Below are positions 10,247 to 21,072 of a stretch of DNA of 64,000 nucleotides, one piece after another. The DNA is from Gracilaria vermiculophylla (Eukaryota; Rhodophyta; Florideophyceae; Gracilariales; Gracilariaceae). A program made the position numbers and the translations under genes. Position 1 is the first letter of the stretch. Each line of letters opens with the position of its first letter. The stretch covers positions 3,223,336 to 3,287,335 of the forward strand of contig JAHNZQ020000181.1 in the NCBI GenBank assembly GCA_019155205.2, given 5' to 3'. The notes beneath the pieces were generated by a model. It worked only from the letters and a program-made list of their open reading frames with translations. It ran no database searches and was not told the DNA's origin.

Positions 10247-11826
10247 CGAAGAATATCGACGTAGAATAGTGGAAATGCTATCTTCCTTTGGGTACATGTC
10301 GTTTGGCTACCTGGGTCAGGTTACTTTGACCAAGCACCGGATGCAGCTCACAACTGACGCGAAATCGGTACACAAACTCCCAAGGAGGGCCAGGTCTCAT
10401 GCGCATGATTCCGAACGCAATGAGGTCTACCGTGTACTGCATAAGGGCGTTATCGAGCCCTCCAATTCCACATGGGCCTCTCCAGTGGTGTTTGTGAAGA
10501 AGAAAAATTGATTTTTGAGGTTCTCCATTGATTATAAGCGCCTCAACGAGTTGACGGTTGGCGATTCGTATCGAGTACCACGTATGGATGAATGTATTGA
10601 CTCCCTAGGTCATGCATCTGTTTTCTCCACGCTGGATACCATCAGTGGCTACTGGCAAAATTGAGATGGATGACTCCGAAAAGGGCAACAAAAAGTTCAT
10701 CTCCCATTGTCGAATTCTCAGACTCTTAAGGATGCCAGTTGGATTATAGAATACACCCACTATATTACAAGAAGTGGTGGACATGTTTCTGTCGAAGGTG
10801 AAGTGGCAGTATGCCTTAGTGTATATTGAAAATTTCATCATCTACTTCCTCAGCGTGGAGGAGCACTTCATGCATGTAAAGCACGTGTTCCACCTCCTGA
10901 AGGATGCTGGACTCACCTTGGAGCTGGAGATGTGTTTCTTTTTCAGGTTCGCGGTGGATCACCTCGGGCACGTTGTGCTCCCGGGCATCCTACAGGTTTC
11001 CAAAAAGACTCAGGAAGCCATCAAGGAAGTTTAGATCCCACAAACCGGACAGAGCCCCCCTCCTTCTCGGGGTTGTGTAATGTATTTCGAATACTTGTCC
11101 CGAATTTCTACCATAATGCAGTGCCGTTCAATCTCCTCATTAAGAAAGACAAATCGACGCAATTGGCCTCCTTGACGGACGAAGAGTTCGAAGCTATAAA
11201 CACCTTGAAAAGGAGACTATTTGTGCCAGCGATATTGGTTCCCCCGAGGCGGCAGGGCCGAATCGTGATGGATAAGGAGGACTATAAATATCAGGTTGGA
11301 TGTGCCTTCCTTCAAGACCATCCTAAAAGTGGATGTCAACCTATAGAACCCTGAAGTCGCAGCCCTTCACCGACGGAGCGAAATTATTCCGACATAGATC
11401 ACAAATGTGTCGCCATTGTATGGGCGGTATTTCTTTTACACCCATACCTGGAGGGCGTGCGTTTCACCTTGAATACGGACCATGCACCACAAAAGTGGAT
11501 ATTGCCCTTGACTGGTGCTTCCAGTCACCTTTCTAAGTAGAGACTACGCCTCTTGGAGTTCAAATTTGACATCGTGCACCGCCCTGGCATAGAACACCAG
11601 ACAGCGAGCGCCCTGTCTCGAATCTCGTCGGAGGAAGAAGATAAAACACCTTTGGAGGATACCATTCCGTGTCTAGTCATCGAGAACACCGCCAGGAAAG
11701 AAGGATACGATGAAGAATGCTTGGAAAGCTGTGACCTTGGAGGCAAGTTTGGTGGGCTCCCTGAGGTGATGTCCCTCTTCGTGGAGGAGAAAATGGTTCT
11801 CCCCATCACCATAGTGGAGTTCCTGT
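10247..11826 (+). pseudogene. Gypsy reverse transcriptase and RNase H
   Basis: The 10247-10511 frame carries the gypsy RT entry (LPRRAR, then VIEPSNSTWASPVVFVKKK). Broken frames follow with SIDYKRLNELT and FSTLDTISGYWQ. At about 10810 the catalytic motif reads VYIENFIIYF, where the family has YIDD, so both Asp are lost. 10932-11354 holds the connection and RNase H start (SGLCNVFRILVPNF). 11553-11826 has FDIVHRPGIEHQTASALSR, the well-known end of gypsy RNase H. Several stops are present. The product is certainly dead. Confidence 0.85.
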
Positions 11827-12035
11827 AAGAGCATATTTCGAAAGCGTACTGCAAGGGGTGCCTCGCCACTGTCACGGGTCTACCATTGTCAAACGATGTC
11901 AACCGAAACGGCGTACTCGTACGACGCGCTCCCCTGGACATTGCTCTCCCAAACATGGTCCCGATGAACCCACGGGCGAAGGTGCTGTATGTCTCACACT
12001 TCCCTTGCCTTGCCGGGCACCCCTGTGGATAGCGC

Positions 12036-13319
12036 ATGTATTACACCGTGAAATGGGAGTTCTATTGGCCGAATATAGCTCACTACGCCTTCCAAACGGT
12101 GGCGGATTGCCACTCTTGCGCCGCCGCTCAGGGTCATATCCACAAACAGTGGACGCCACTCACCCTGCTCCCGCGTTCAGAACCTTTGCAGTTCGACACC
12201 ATGGACATTTTGGGCCCTTTCTCCAAGGGGAAGAGAGAATACCGATTTCTTATCGTTGTCATCGATCGGTTCTCGACAATCACGCGCGCTATCCTTCTCC
12301 GGAGCAATATTGCAGCAGTACTTGAAGACACCTCTCTGGAGAGTTGGGTTTACCCGTATGGGATCCCGTTGCATATCTTTACGTACAGCGGACCGCAGTT
12401 AGAAGCTAAGCTATTCAGCGCCATGTCCGGAATGCTGGGGATGAAGCAGTTGTTTACCACTGCATATCATCCTCAGACCAACGCACAGGAGGAGACGTTT
12501 AACAAAACCATGGCCTCATGGTTGAAACATTACGTCACGGATCACCAGAAGGACTGAGAAGGACCTTGGACTCGCTTACGTATGCATACAGCGTGCAGGT
12601 GCACCGCTCTTCAGGGATCGCTCCTTTCAATCTGGTGCTGTCGTGCATTCAATCTAGTGCCGTCATTGCGGCATGCACCAAGGCGCACCCAGCGGATGGG
12701 CCACAGGTACCAACAACGGCTCAAGCACAACGCGCCATTTTAAGTCGCTATGAGAACTCACTCTATCTCACAAAAAAGAGACTCAATGCCTCGCAGAGGA
12801 GATATAAACGGGATCTTGAGCGGAAGGCAAAAGAAGGCTCTCACGTCAATGAAGGCGACGACCTTCTGCTCGATAAACCTGGGAATTCGTCCGATGAACC
12901 ACCGGAAGTCACACAAAAGGTAGCGCCAAACACCACAGTGCCTTACAAAGTCCTTGACAACTACAGGCAAACTGTTGCCATCGAGGTGAACGCCCCGAGA
13001 CGGCGTCTCCTGCAATCGGGTGACAAAAGTCCGCACGCCTAGCATTCTAGGAGCCGCCGCCACCGCATCTCAAGGGCCATCCACGGATATGCCTACTCCA
13101 ACCACCTCAAGAGCGATGAAACCGATGGATACTGGTAATCCCATCATGCAACTCGGTGAACCGGTGATGGAAGCCCCAAACGCCATCATGAGCCCCAAAG
13201 GTGATATCCTTTGTGCGGGAAACCATATTGGCTCTCTCCGACGGACACCTGCTGGACAACTGTACCGAGTACGATGGTACGGGTACAACTCAAAGGATGA
13301 CAGGGTGGAACCCACGTAG
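12036..13319 (+). pseudogene. Gypsy integrase with chromodomain-like C-terminus
   Basis: 12036-12557 encodes an integrase: FYWPNI and CHSCAAAQGH (zinc region), FDTMDILGPF (first Asp) and HPQTNAQEETFNKT (Glu). The second catalytic Asp is replaced, as the motif reads FTYSGPQ where the family has FTDxGPQ. 12518-13042 continues in another frame through the GIAPFNLVLS region. 13020-13319 ends with LYRVRWYGYNSKDDRVEPT, which resembles the core of a chromodomain. This suggests a chromovirus-like lineage, though the domain is short and damaged. Confidence 0.75.
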
Positions 13320-13656
13320 CACATTCCGAAAAATTTCCGCAGGAGGTACCATACCAATCTTGAGCGGAAACAAATTTCCTTATAAGAGATTACGTGTATA
13401 AAAGGGGCAAAGGGCCCCAAACTGGAGTTGTTTTTCATTCTCCGCTATCTGTCCCTCACTTAGAGTTCTCTTTCTCGCCTCCAGGCCTCCGTTGCTCGCT
13501 TGTCGGACGCTCCTGCGACGGCACTTCGTGTCTGTGGGCGCTGGGGCATGGTCTTTTCGTATTGCAACTACCGTTCAGGGAGCTTTTGCTCCAACTCAAG
13601 GATATTTTACTCCGTTGGTACCGTAGAAAAACTACCATCGCCAGGGTATCTCACGC

Positions 13657-14324
13657 CTACAGGTCTCCAAAGGGTGTCATATACTCCACTTCCATGCGAG
13701 TTCTCGCTGGTAGTGCATGGCTCTCAAAAAAATCCGCCAGGCTCTTCTTGATGGCAGCCATAGAAGCTCTGTCCGCCCGGGCCATATGAAGCTCTAGGAC
13801 CCAGTTGTGAGCCTCGTGCAGGGCTTCCAGAGGAGAGGTAGGGATAGGGTGACAAGTCACCAGACACGCCTGCACCAACTCCTGAAAGGCGGTACCAAGA
13901 GCCCCAGAGGACGACGCGCCCGGAGGTGCGCCGGAAGCGACAATCCCTGCCCGCGGCATAAAAGTCACCACAGAAGGAGTCGCGAACGGCGGACCAGTCG
14001 GATCGTTAAGCTTCCGAGCGGATGCCACTGGCACTTCTTCAGAGTACGATAAGGACAAGGGCGGAGCAGCGCATCGGAGAAGGTGTGATACACTTCAGGA
14101 TCGGACGGAGACGTAGGAGCCTGGGCCGGAGAAGTCATCCCGAAGGTGTACATAGTCGGAAGAGCGATGACAGATTGTGGGGTAGCACCAGGGAGATAGG
14201 GAGAATCACCACCTGGGGAGAGACCTGTCGTTATACACCCGTCGGAGGAAGAAGCCGTGTCACGACGCCGTCCAGGAATACGCGACGAGGACGGAAATGG
14301 AGGCGTAAGGGAAGGAATGATCAC
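13657..14324 (-). pseudogene. Possible gag-like relic, one frameshift
   Basis: On the minus strand a Pro/Ser-rich frame (14324 down to about 14040) runs into EVYHTFSDALLRP. After one frameshift it continues as SYSEEVPVASARKLND with a helical region ending at 13657. The composition fits the N-terminal half of a retrotransposon Gag, in the opposite direction to the gypsy element. There is no diagnostic motif. Confidence 0.25.
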
Positions 14325-14749
14325 TAAAGCCGGGAGTTAGATCCTATCAAATGGAGAAGAAGGCAGGACAGGAGGAAAGAATATGAGTTGAGACGTCACC
14401 GGTGAGGATAAATGAGCTAACTTGACGACGCGGGCGTTTCCCGAAAGGAGTTTTTGAGGAAATCTGATTGCCTGGCGCCATAGCAATTAACAGCGAGATA
14501 CACCAGGAAGGAGAAGAAGAGGTTGGACAAAGAACGACAGGGACCCGAAAACGCCTCTGTGGAGATATGTGAACCCGAGGACGACCGACGGCGCGCCAAC
14601 TGAAAAGTGCGGAGAAATCTCTGGAGGAGAGGACTAATCGCATTGCGGGAGACCATTCTGGCGTCCTTACCGTCAAGAGGCATTCAAGGATCGATTTGTG
14701 AAAAGATGCACCTCGGGGACGTGGTGCAATTCAGGAAAAGGGATATATA

Positions 14750-15131
14750 GTACGGTAGATCCTAAGGTGACATTGTCGTATGGCTTTACGACGGGGTACT
14801 CCAAAGGAGGGTTCGTATTTTATTGAGTGAGCTGCGTGGTGCACAGCTCTGCTCACGTATGCTACAGTACCTTGAGAAACGGTAGAATAGAATTTCTTTT
14901 TAGTTAATTGGAGCAGGTAGTTATTACAGTAATGGGTGTAGTACAGTGGATCCTAAGGTGATATTGTAATGTGGCTTTACGACGGGAGATTCCTGAGGCG
15001 GATTCATATTTTATTAACTGAGCCGCATTGTGCATTAATCGGCCCACGTGTGCTACAGTATTCTTGAGGAACGGTGAAATTTAGATTTATTTTAGTTAAT
15101 TGGTGCAGGTAGTTAGTACAGTAGTGAGAAC
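14750..15131. repeat. Two tandem copies of a 191-bp unit
   Basis: 14750-14940 and 14941-15131 align along their length (shared GATCCTAAGGTGA, GGCTTTACGACGGG and TTAGTTAATTGG). They are diverged but clearly homologous. I cannot tell whether they are a satellite fragment or the remains of an LTR pair. Confidence 0.85.
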
Positions 15132-17236
15132 TGCCAAGGCGGGCACCCGGCGCAGTACTTAGTCCGCCGGTCGGGCTCCACCTCTGGGGAAGTAAACCAA
15201 GCACCCTTGAGTTTTCATCTATTTTCCTGTTTGGAGACTCTGGTTGAACATCTTTAGGTTCTTAAGCCACTGATCTCCAGGTTTCCTCGTAGCAGCGCCT
15301 GTGGGAGCATTTTCCGCCAAATGAACCCTTTTCTCCGCTTGGGTTTTATGGATCTTCTTTCTGGATTCCCCTGGCTCGTGACAGGGATTAATAGAGACCA
15401 TCTTTAGGAATGCGCGCATTTAGAGTCACCAAAAACTGCTTACGGTGGTTGTGCGCTACCACTTCGAAAGGAGAACTGACGGTTTCGCACTCTTAGACTT
15501 CTGCCTTCGTAGGTATTTTCCAGTCACGAGGGATATACCGAAGCATACGGTTGCTCATCCGCCTTGTTCGTTGAGAGTGCGCATACTTTGAGATATCACC
15601 AGTCTCACTGTGCTCGTAGCTTTTAAGAGGATCTTCACGGCTTGTCGTTGCTTGCCTAACGGCCACCTCTCTTTTTCCAACCATAGTGGTACATCTTCTA
15701 TCTTGTGGATCTAGCAATCCCGCGTTTCTCCTTTCTTTCTCATCCCTTCCATCCAAGGAGGCACTGCACACTTAAACACACACCAAGTGGTGATGTTTTC
15801 TCCACCTCTCCGGGAATGTGCTACCGGCGCAACGTCGGTCTCACACCTGACATTGGCGTGTTGTTTCCTCGAGAGGGCTCTACCGCCAAACTAGCTCTCC
15901 CGAGGAATATTCGTACGTCTTTGTGTGCTTTTACCGCGGGCAGTCCATTGCACTATAGTATTTACTATGGTCAAACCGTTTTGCAAAAAGCGTCACAACA
16001 TCGCATCACTAAGGTGACACGCCTCCAGCGTGTATCGCAAGCCGGTGCGTTGCCAAAAAAAACAAACAAACACTGAAAACTACACAGATCCTTCCTCGGA
16101 AGCCTTAGTATGTTTTTAGTGGGGAGCTCGCTCCTGAGCTTCTTTCTCTTTGAGAATTTTCACTAAAGACTACACTACGAGCGGTTCGCACTCCACGTAC
16201 TGGTAGATACAGTGACACAGAGAAATGCGAAAACCAGAAGCTGGTTGGAGAAGAGAAATGATTTGAAAAGAACATGTTGGAGCGCAGGCCAGAAGGAGGA
16301 AGTTTAGTAGTTACACATAAAAACGATCCAGACTAGAAAATGCCATCTGAGTTCAAACAACCAGTTGATGCAGGGGTGATACCAGACGAGAAAGTGCTGA
16401 CACCACCATATGGCACTACAGACAGTTGGTGATTGTAACGCTTGGGGATGAGAAAACTGATAAGAAAGAGTTCTGTGGTACAATGAGCAAATTATTTAGT
16501 GCTTTGGCGTGCACTGTGATCATTTTGCATTTAAGGCAAATTAGCAGTAGTAGTCGAAGTAGTAAAGGCAGGGATTTATTGATACCCGCACACTTCAATT
16601 AGAAGGATGCAGAATGGCCTAACAGCAATACTATAGCTAAGTGGATGGAATGTAAAGAGCTCAGAGCTTCAGAGAATTCGTAAAGAGATTTGTCAACTCT
16701 CTACTCTTTGCTGAGAAATGTTCAGCGTCTTTGGGCTACAATATTAATTTCCGTAGTTTTTTCAGTCACATAGCATGTTCAACAACTGTTCAATGAGTCT
16801 CACTTTCTTTAAGGTGCCGTATTCGTTCTATAAATTAAATACTATCCTTTTGATGTTCATTCGGCATCGGCAGCTGTTTTGGTGCCGCTATTGTTAGTTT
16901 TGGTACCAATCTATTTTTTGTTACTCTGTTGCCTGTGCCGCGCACCGTATAAAAGTAGTGCTTTGACTATGAAATAAGATAGCAGTTCAATACTGCAAAT
17001 CGAGCCTTGCCTATAATACGCTGCGACTTAAAATATCGTATAAAAAATTGAAATCCCCTGACGGCGTTTATCCGAGATTCAGTACGAGATTTAATAATCT
17101 GTTTTACTTTTATTGGCTACGATAGTTTATGGCAATTCCACGCTGTTTCATGGTGTGTGTTTTTTTTTAATTAATAGGCTGACAGTAAAACCAAATGGAA
17201 AACTAAAAAAACTTCAGTATCGGTTTTTATATAGAC
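15132..17236. other. No gene recognised in about 2.1 kb
   Basis: There are short minus-strand frames at 15219-15419 and 15493-15771 with no recognisable motif, then AT-rich sequence from about 16.1 kb. This is probably decayed transposon sequence. Confidence 0.4.
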
Positions 17237-17238
17237 TA

Positions 17239-17340
17239 CAGTGCGTTTCAAAAACATATTACCCCTCAAAAGTGCGCCAAAACTGTACTGTAGACTAGAT
17301 TTTGCACATAGTCTGTGTAGAATCGTTTCAAAAAGATATG
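17239..17340 (+). repeat. Left terminal repeat region: outer (17239-17258) and inner (17324-17340) copies
   Basis: The core GTTTCAAAAAcATAT is repeated in direct orientation with an 80-bp offset, as in Tc1-family elements whose long terminal regions hold two transposase-binding sites. Confidence 0.75.
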
Positions 17341-17364
17341 TACACCGTCTTCTTTATAATAAAA

Positions 17365-18319
17365 ATGGCTCGACGACCGCCACTTTTCAAGCAAAAACAG
17401 CTTCAAATCGTTAAGTTAAACGCCGACAAACATTCCTATAGTGCTATCGCTAAAAATTTAAAGCGTTCTAGGGTCACAATTGCTACTTTTCTATATAACC
17501 CGACTCTATAGTGCTTAAAATCATCTTCTGGACGACTAAAGAAGCTTTGCCCAGTAGATAAGAGAAGCATTAAAGGGGAGCTTTGCAAAGGAAAAGTATC
17601 GTGCAAAACAATTGAAACTAATCTTAATCTTAACGTTTCTAAATTGAATATATGGAGGCAGATAAACAGCACAAACTTATTTAAATATAAAAAAATGAAA
17701 AACAATTTCTTTCTCCAAGACCATCACAAGCCCAAGAAGATTTTCATGTGTGCTGGAAAAGCCTACTGGAAAAAAAATTGGAAACTGTTATTCTTACTGA
17801 TAAAAAAGGTTCAATTTCGACGGACCAGAGTGCTATAATTTTTTGGCACGATCTTTGTAATGAATGTCATGAGGTTTATACCAAGCATTCAGGTGAAGGC
17901 TCTGTAATGGTTTGGGCAAGCATTTCTAAAAATGGTTCGACGGAAATTGCCTTCATTGAAACAAACATGAGTGCAGAAAAATATCGAGAAGTTCTATAAA
18001 GTTATTTGCTACCGTTGGTTTATGTTTTCATGAAAAAATTTTCTTTTTTCAACAGGATACTGCGCCTGTACACACTTCATCTTTAATCAAAAATTGGCTA
18101 CAGGAGTCTGAAGTATCCGTTCTAGTGTTACCGGCGCGCGCACCAGATTTTAACCCAATTGAAAACACTAGGAGACTGCTGGGGAGGATGGTTTATGCGC
18201 ATGGAAGGCATTTTTAGACAGTTTTTGAACTCAAGAACTGTATAAAAAATTGCTGGAAATCTATAACAGTTTCAAGCGTGGAAAAGTATATCAATTCGAT
18301 GCCAAAAACGTTTCATTAG
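17365..18319 (+). pseudogene. Tc1/mariner transposase, disrupted
   Basis: The N-terminus has the helix-turn-helix (QIVKLNADKHSYSAIAKNLK). An in-frame stop lies at 17509. The core continues in the same frame and then needs frameshifts near 17.79 kb and 18.0 kb. Core motifs are TDKKGSISTDQS (first Asp), GSVMVWASISKNG, QQDTAPVHTS (second Asp) and APDFNPIEN (with the third acidic position). The C-terminal helix ends at SMPKTFH. The catalytic residues survive although the frame is dead, so the damage looks moderately young. Confidence 0.88.
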
Positions 18320-18390
18320 GGCTACACAGCAAAAAGAATGCAAAATAAACTATTAAGCGTCGCGCAGTAAAGATTTGTTATTGCTGATCA

Positions 18391-18511
18391 TATGTTTTTG
18401 AAACGGTTTTTGACTTTACTTTCTTCTGAAACCTATTTTTGTAGGCGTACAGTATACATTTGGTAGTTTTTTGAGATTTCACAGCATGTCGTATGTTTTT
18501 GAAACAGTCTG
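18391..18511 (-). repeat. Right terminal repeat region: inner (18391-18406) and outer (18492-18511) copies
   Basis: TATGTTTTTGAAAC occurs twice, 101 bp apart, inverted relative to the left end. A weaker copy (GGTTTTGAAAC) outside the element at about 18605 may be chance. Confidence 0.75.
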
Positions 18512-18513
18512 TA

Positions 18514-18940
18514 GATGCCAAAGCGTTGTAGTAGTGTACTCGAGCAAAGAAGAGCAAAAACCAGTTGCCGAAAAAAGTATGACCTGTGTAGGTAAAATGT
18601 GCCATGGTTTTGAAACAAATTTTAACCTTTTTTTTTTTTTTTGAGGACTGGTTTCTGTTGTACTTACCACAGTAGCAAAAGCGAGGTTTTACATAAAAAT
18701 GCCGAGTGCTACACTTTTGGAGCAGACTTTACGTGACTATGTCTTACAGTGCCCCTTCTTCGGGCCACATGTTTCACATTGTCGAGGCTGCTGCTGGCGT
18801 ACGTACGTGTGTGGCACCAGCGATGGCAAGACGTCCAAAGTCACTGTGTCAAAAAGTCATCTTGACGCTCAGCCACGTCGCGCGCGTCAAGCGGGGCTTA
18901 CAGCACGGTAAGCGCGCGCAGACTGGCGGCGGCGCGATTT
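18514..18940. other. Spacer; composition switches from AT-rich to GC-rich
   Basis: An oligo-T run lies at about 18629-18642. From about 18.89 kb the sequence becomes very GC-rich at the start of the next gene. No gene seen. Confidence 0.5.
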
Positions 18941-19351
18941 TTGAACGGTTGCCGCGGCGCCGACGCCGCCGCGCGCGCCGCGGCGCCAAGTAGCGCCGCA
19001 CCGCGCACCCCCCCGCGCGGCACGGTCGCCCCCGCGCGCGAGATGATGAAGAACGTGAAGATCCTCAAGCGGCCGGGCGCGGCGGGCGCGCAGACGCCGG
19101 GCGCGGCGGCGGCCGCGGCCGCGGCGGTGACGCCGGCGGCGCGCGTGGAGCGCGAGGTGGCGCAGCTGCTGGAGGCGGCGCTGCAGCGCGAGCGCGCGCG
19201 GCTGGAGGCGGCGTACCGCCAGCGGCAGGACCTGCTGCTGCGCGCCGTGTCGGACGTGCTCAACGGCACGCTGGAGCGCGTGGTGACGGCGGCGACGCGC
19301 CGCGAGGTGGACACGCTGACGCAGGCGTTTGTGAGCGTGCAGCAGCAGGCG

Positions 19352-19398
<47 letters not shown>

Positions 19399-20155
19399 AG
19401 GCGCAGGTGTCAAGGGCGCGGCGGGTCCGGGCGCGGGCGCGGGGGGGGGCGCGGGGGCGACCGCGGAGGAGGTGGCGGCGGTGCGCGACGGGCTGGTGGG
19501 CGCGTTTGAGCGCGCGGCGCTGCCGCAGTTCGAGCAGGCGGTGGGGCGCATGCTGGCGGCGGTGGGGCGCGAGGTGGAGGCGGCGGTGGGCGAGCGGGTG
19601 CTGGGGCCGTCGGCGGCGGTGGTGTCGGCGGTGGAGGGCGCGGCGGACGAGCTGCGCGCGGCGCGCGCGGCGGTGGGCGAGCTGGCGCAGCGCGGCGAGG
19701 CGGGCGAGCTGGCGGCGGTGCAGGCGGCGCTGGACGCGGGCAACATGCGCCAGGCGCTGGCGCTGTGCTCCGGCAAGTCGGCGCGCGTCAAGGCGCGCGC
19801 CGTGAGCGGGGTGCTGGACTCACAGGTGCGCGCCGAGGACGCAATGGGCGGCGACGTGCCGCCCATGGGCGAGCTAGTGAACTTTGCGGCCGTGCTGAGC
19901 ATGGAGCTGGGCGACCGCACGGAGGCGCGGCTGGCGTGGCTGTACGAGATCATCACGCTGATGGACGATGCGGAGGGCGCGGGGGAAGGGCAGCGCTCGC
20001 GCGCAGACGTGGATGGGCTGCGGCGCAAGCTGCAGGGCACGATCGAGCGGCTGTGGGAGTTCCAGCGGCACGGGTCGGCGGGGGCGGGCGAGGCCAAGCA
20101 CGCCAAGCTGCTCATCCGCGTGCTCAAGGCGCACCTCAACGCGCTGGGCGAGTGA
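18941..20155 (+). CDS. EDC4/Ge-1 (VARICOSE)-like C-terminal domain protein
   Basis: The 404-aa product resembles the C-terminal part of the decapping scaffold EDC4/Ge-1/VARICOSE. A coiled-coil-prone helix (about residues 65-135, REVAQLLEAALQRERARLEAAY) comes first. Then GLVGAFERAALPQFEQAVGRM is followed by an alpha-helical repeat with ALDAGNMRQALALCSGK, LSMELGDRTEARLAWLYEIITLMDDA and KLLIRVLKAHLNAL. Those helices follow the order of the VARICOSE C-terminus, which mediates oligomerisation and P-body targeting. No WD40 domain is present here or upstream. A poly-Gly run (GGC repeat, about 19357-19399) interrupts the linker. A second Met pair at 19043 (MMKNVKILK) may be the true start. The call is from remembered family pattern, not a search. 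Confidence 0.55.
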
Positions 20156-20830
20156 CGGTGTATGCGGCCACGCACACGGCGGGCGCGACCTGGCTTGTCG
20201 GGCGGCAGGAGGAGCGCGTCGATGCGCGTTGAGAATATGGTGTGCGCGACGCGAACGCAGGACGACGCGAGTGTAGGAACGGCGGGGACAAGTAGTGGGT
20301 TGTTATGCGGCGGGCGACGAGACCAGGCACGGCAGGGTGCTGATGCGCGTGCGTGCGCGAGGCGCAGTAACGGTAAAGCGTGCTCGGGCGATTCAGAGCG
20401 GCTGCTCGCGGTGGACGGACGCGAGGTGGAGGGCGTCGATGCAGGCGGCGGCGGCGAGCGTAGAGTGGCCGGGGCGTGCGGTGGCGAGCAGCGCGCGGCG
20501 GCGGGACATGGCGGCGGCGCGGCGCGGTGCGGCGAGCCATGCGCGCCCTCGAGGTGCTCGGAGCAGCGCGCACGAGGGGGCGCGGCGCGGGTGCAGGCGC
20601 ACGGCACGGTGCAGCAGGCGGCGTGCTGCTGGAGCGCGGCGCACGCAAGCCACGACGGCAGGTGGCGGCGGTGGGCGGCGAGCGCGGCGACGGCGGCGAC
20701 CTCGAAGGCGCCGCATGCCACGAACGTGACGGCGTTGCGCTCGCACGCGCGCGGCGGCCGCGCTTCTCGGGCAAGAGCCAGCTGCACGCGCGGCATCCCC
20801 CCCCACCCCCCCCCGCCGCCGCCACGCGCC
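20156..20830. other. Convergent spacer without a convincing gene
   Basis: Long frames are open on both strands only because the GC content suppresses stops. Their translations are Arg/Ala-rich with no domain pattern. Confidence 0.4.
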
Positions 20831-21037
20831 TCACCGCCGCCGCCCGTGGCGCGAGATGGACTCGCTGAGCTCGCGGAAGGACGGCAGCGGCGCGCGCGTG
20901 GCGCCGCGCAGCACGTGCTCCACCGACGGCAGCCGCTCGGCGCCGGCGCCGGCGCCGCGCGCGGCGCCGCGCGCGGCGCCGCGCGAGCGCGCGCGCTTAC
21001 CGATGGGCGAGCGCGCGCGCCCCAGCTCTGGCGCGGC

Positions 21038-21072
<35 letters not shown>

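Larger units (their letters stand above)
3046..13319 (+). mobile_element. Decayed Ty3/gypsy retrotransposon split by a nested copia element
   Basis: Fragments occur in the canonical Ty3/gypsy order: gag (about 3046-3671), retropepsin (4373-4576), start of the RT module (5027-5088), then after the copia insertion RT/RNase H (10247-11826), integrase (12036-13000) and a chromodomain-like tail (to 13319). Integrase after RNase H is diagnostic of Ty3/gypsy. The reading frame left open at 5088 resumes exactly after 10246. Many stops and frameshifts show it is dead. I could not identify its LTRs; a TATAAAAG box at about 13397 may lie in a 3' LTR. Confidence 0.8.
17239..18511 (+). mobile_element. Dead Tc1/mariner DNA transposon with IR/DR-style ends
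   Basis: The element starts with CAGTGCGTTTCAAAAACATA after a TA dinucleotide at 17237. It ends with the inverted copy CAGACTGTTTCAAAAACATA (revcomp of 18492-18511), followed by TA at 18512. Its length of 1273 bp, CAG-starting termini and flanking TA are typical of Tc1/mariner. Inside is a broken transposase reading frame. Confidence 0.88.

Noticed and set aside
18600..18625. Fifth copy of the Tc1 terminal motif outside the element
   Set aside because: Only about ten bases match and it lies beyond the TA-flanked end. Kept only as a note, not as a terminus.
18898..20796. 632-codon minus-strand frame opposite the EDC4-like gene
   Set aside because: Ser/Arg/Pro/Ala-rich translation with no domain pattern. 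It exists because the GC-rich sense gene leaves the antisense free of stops.
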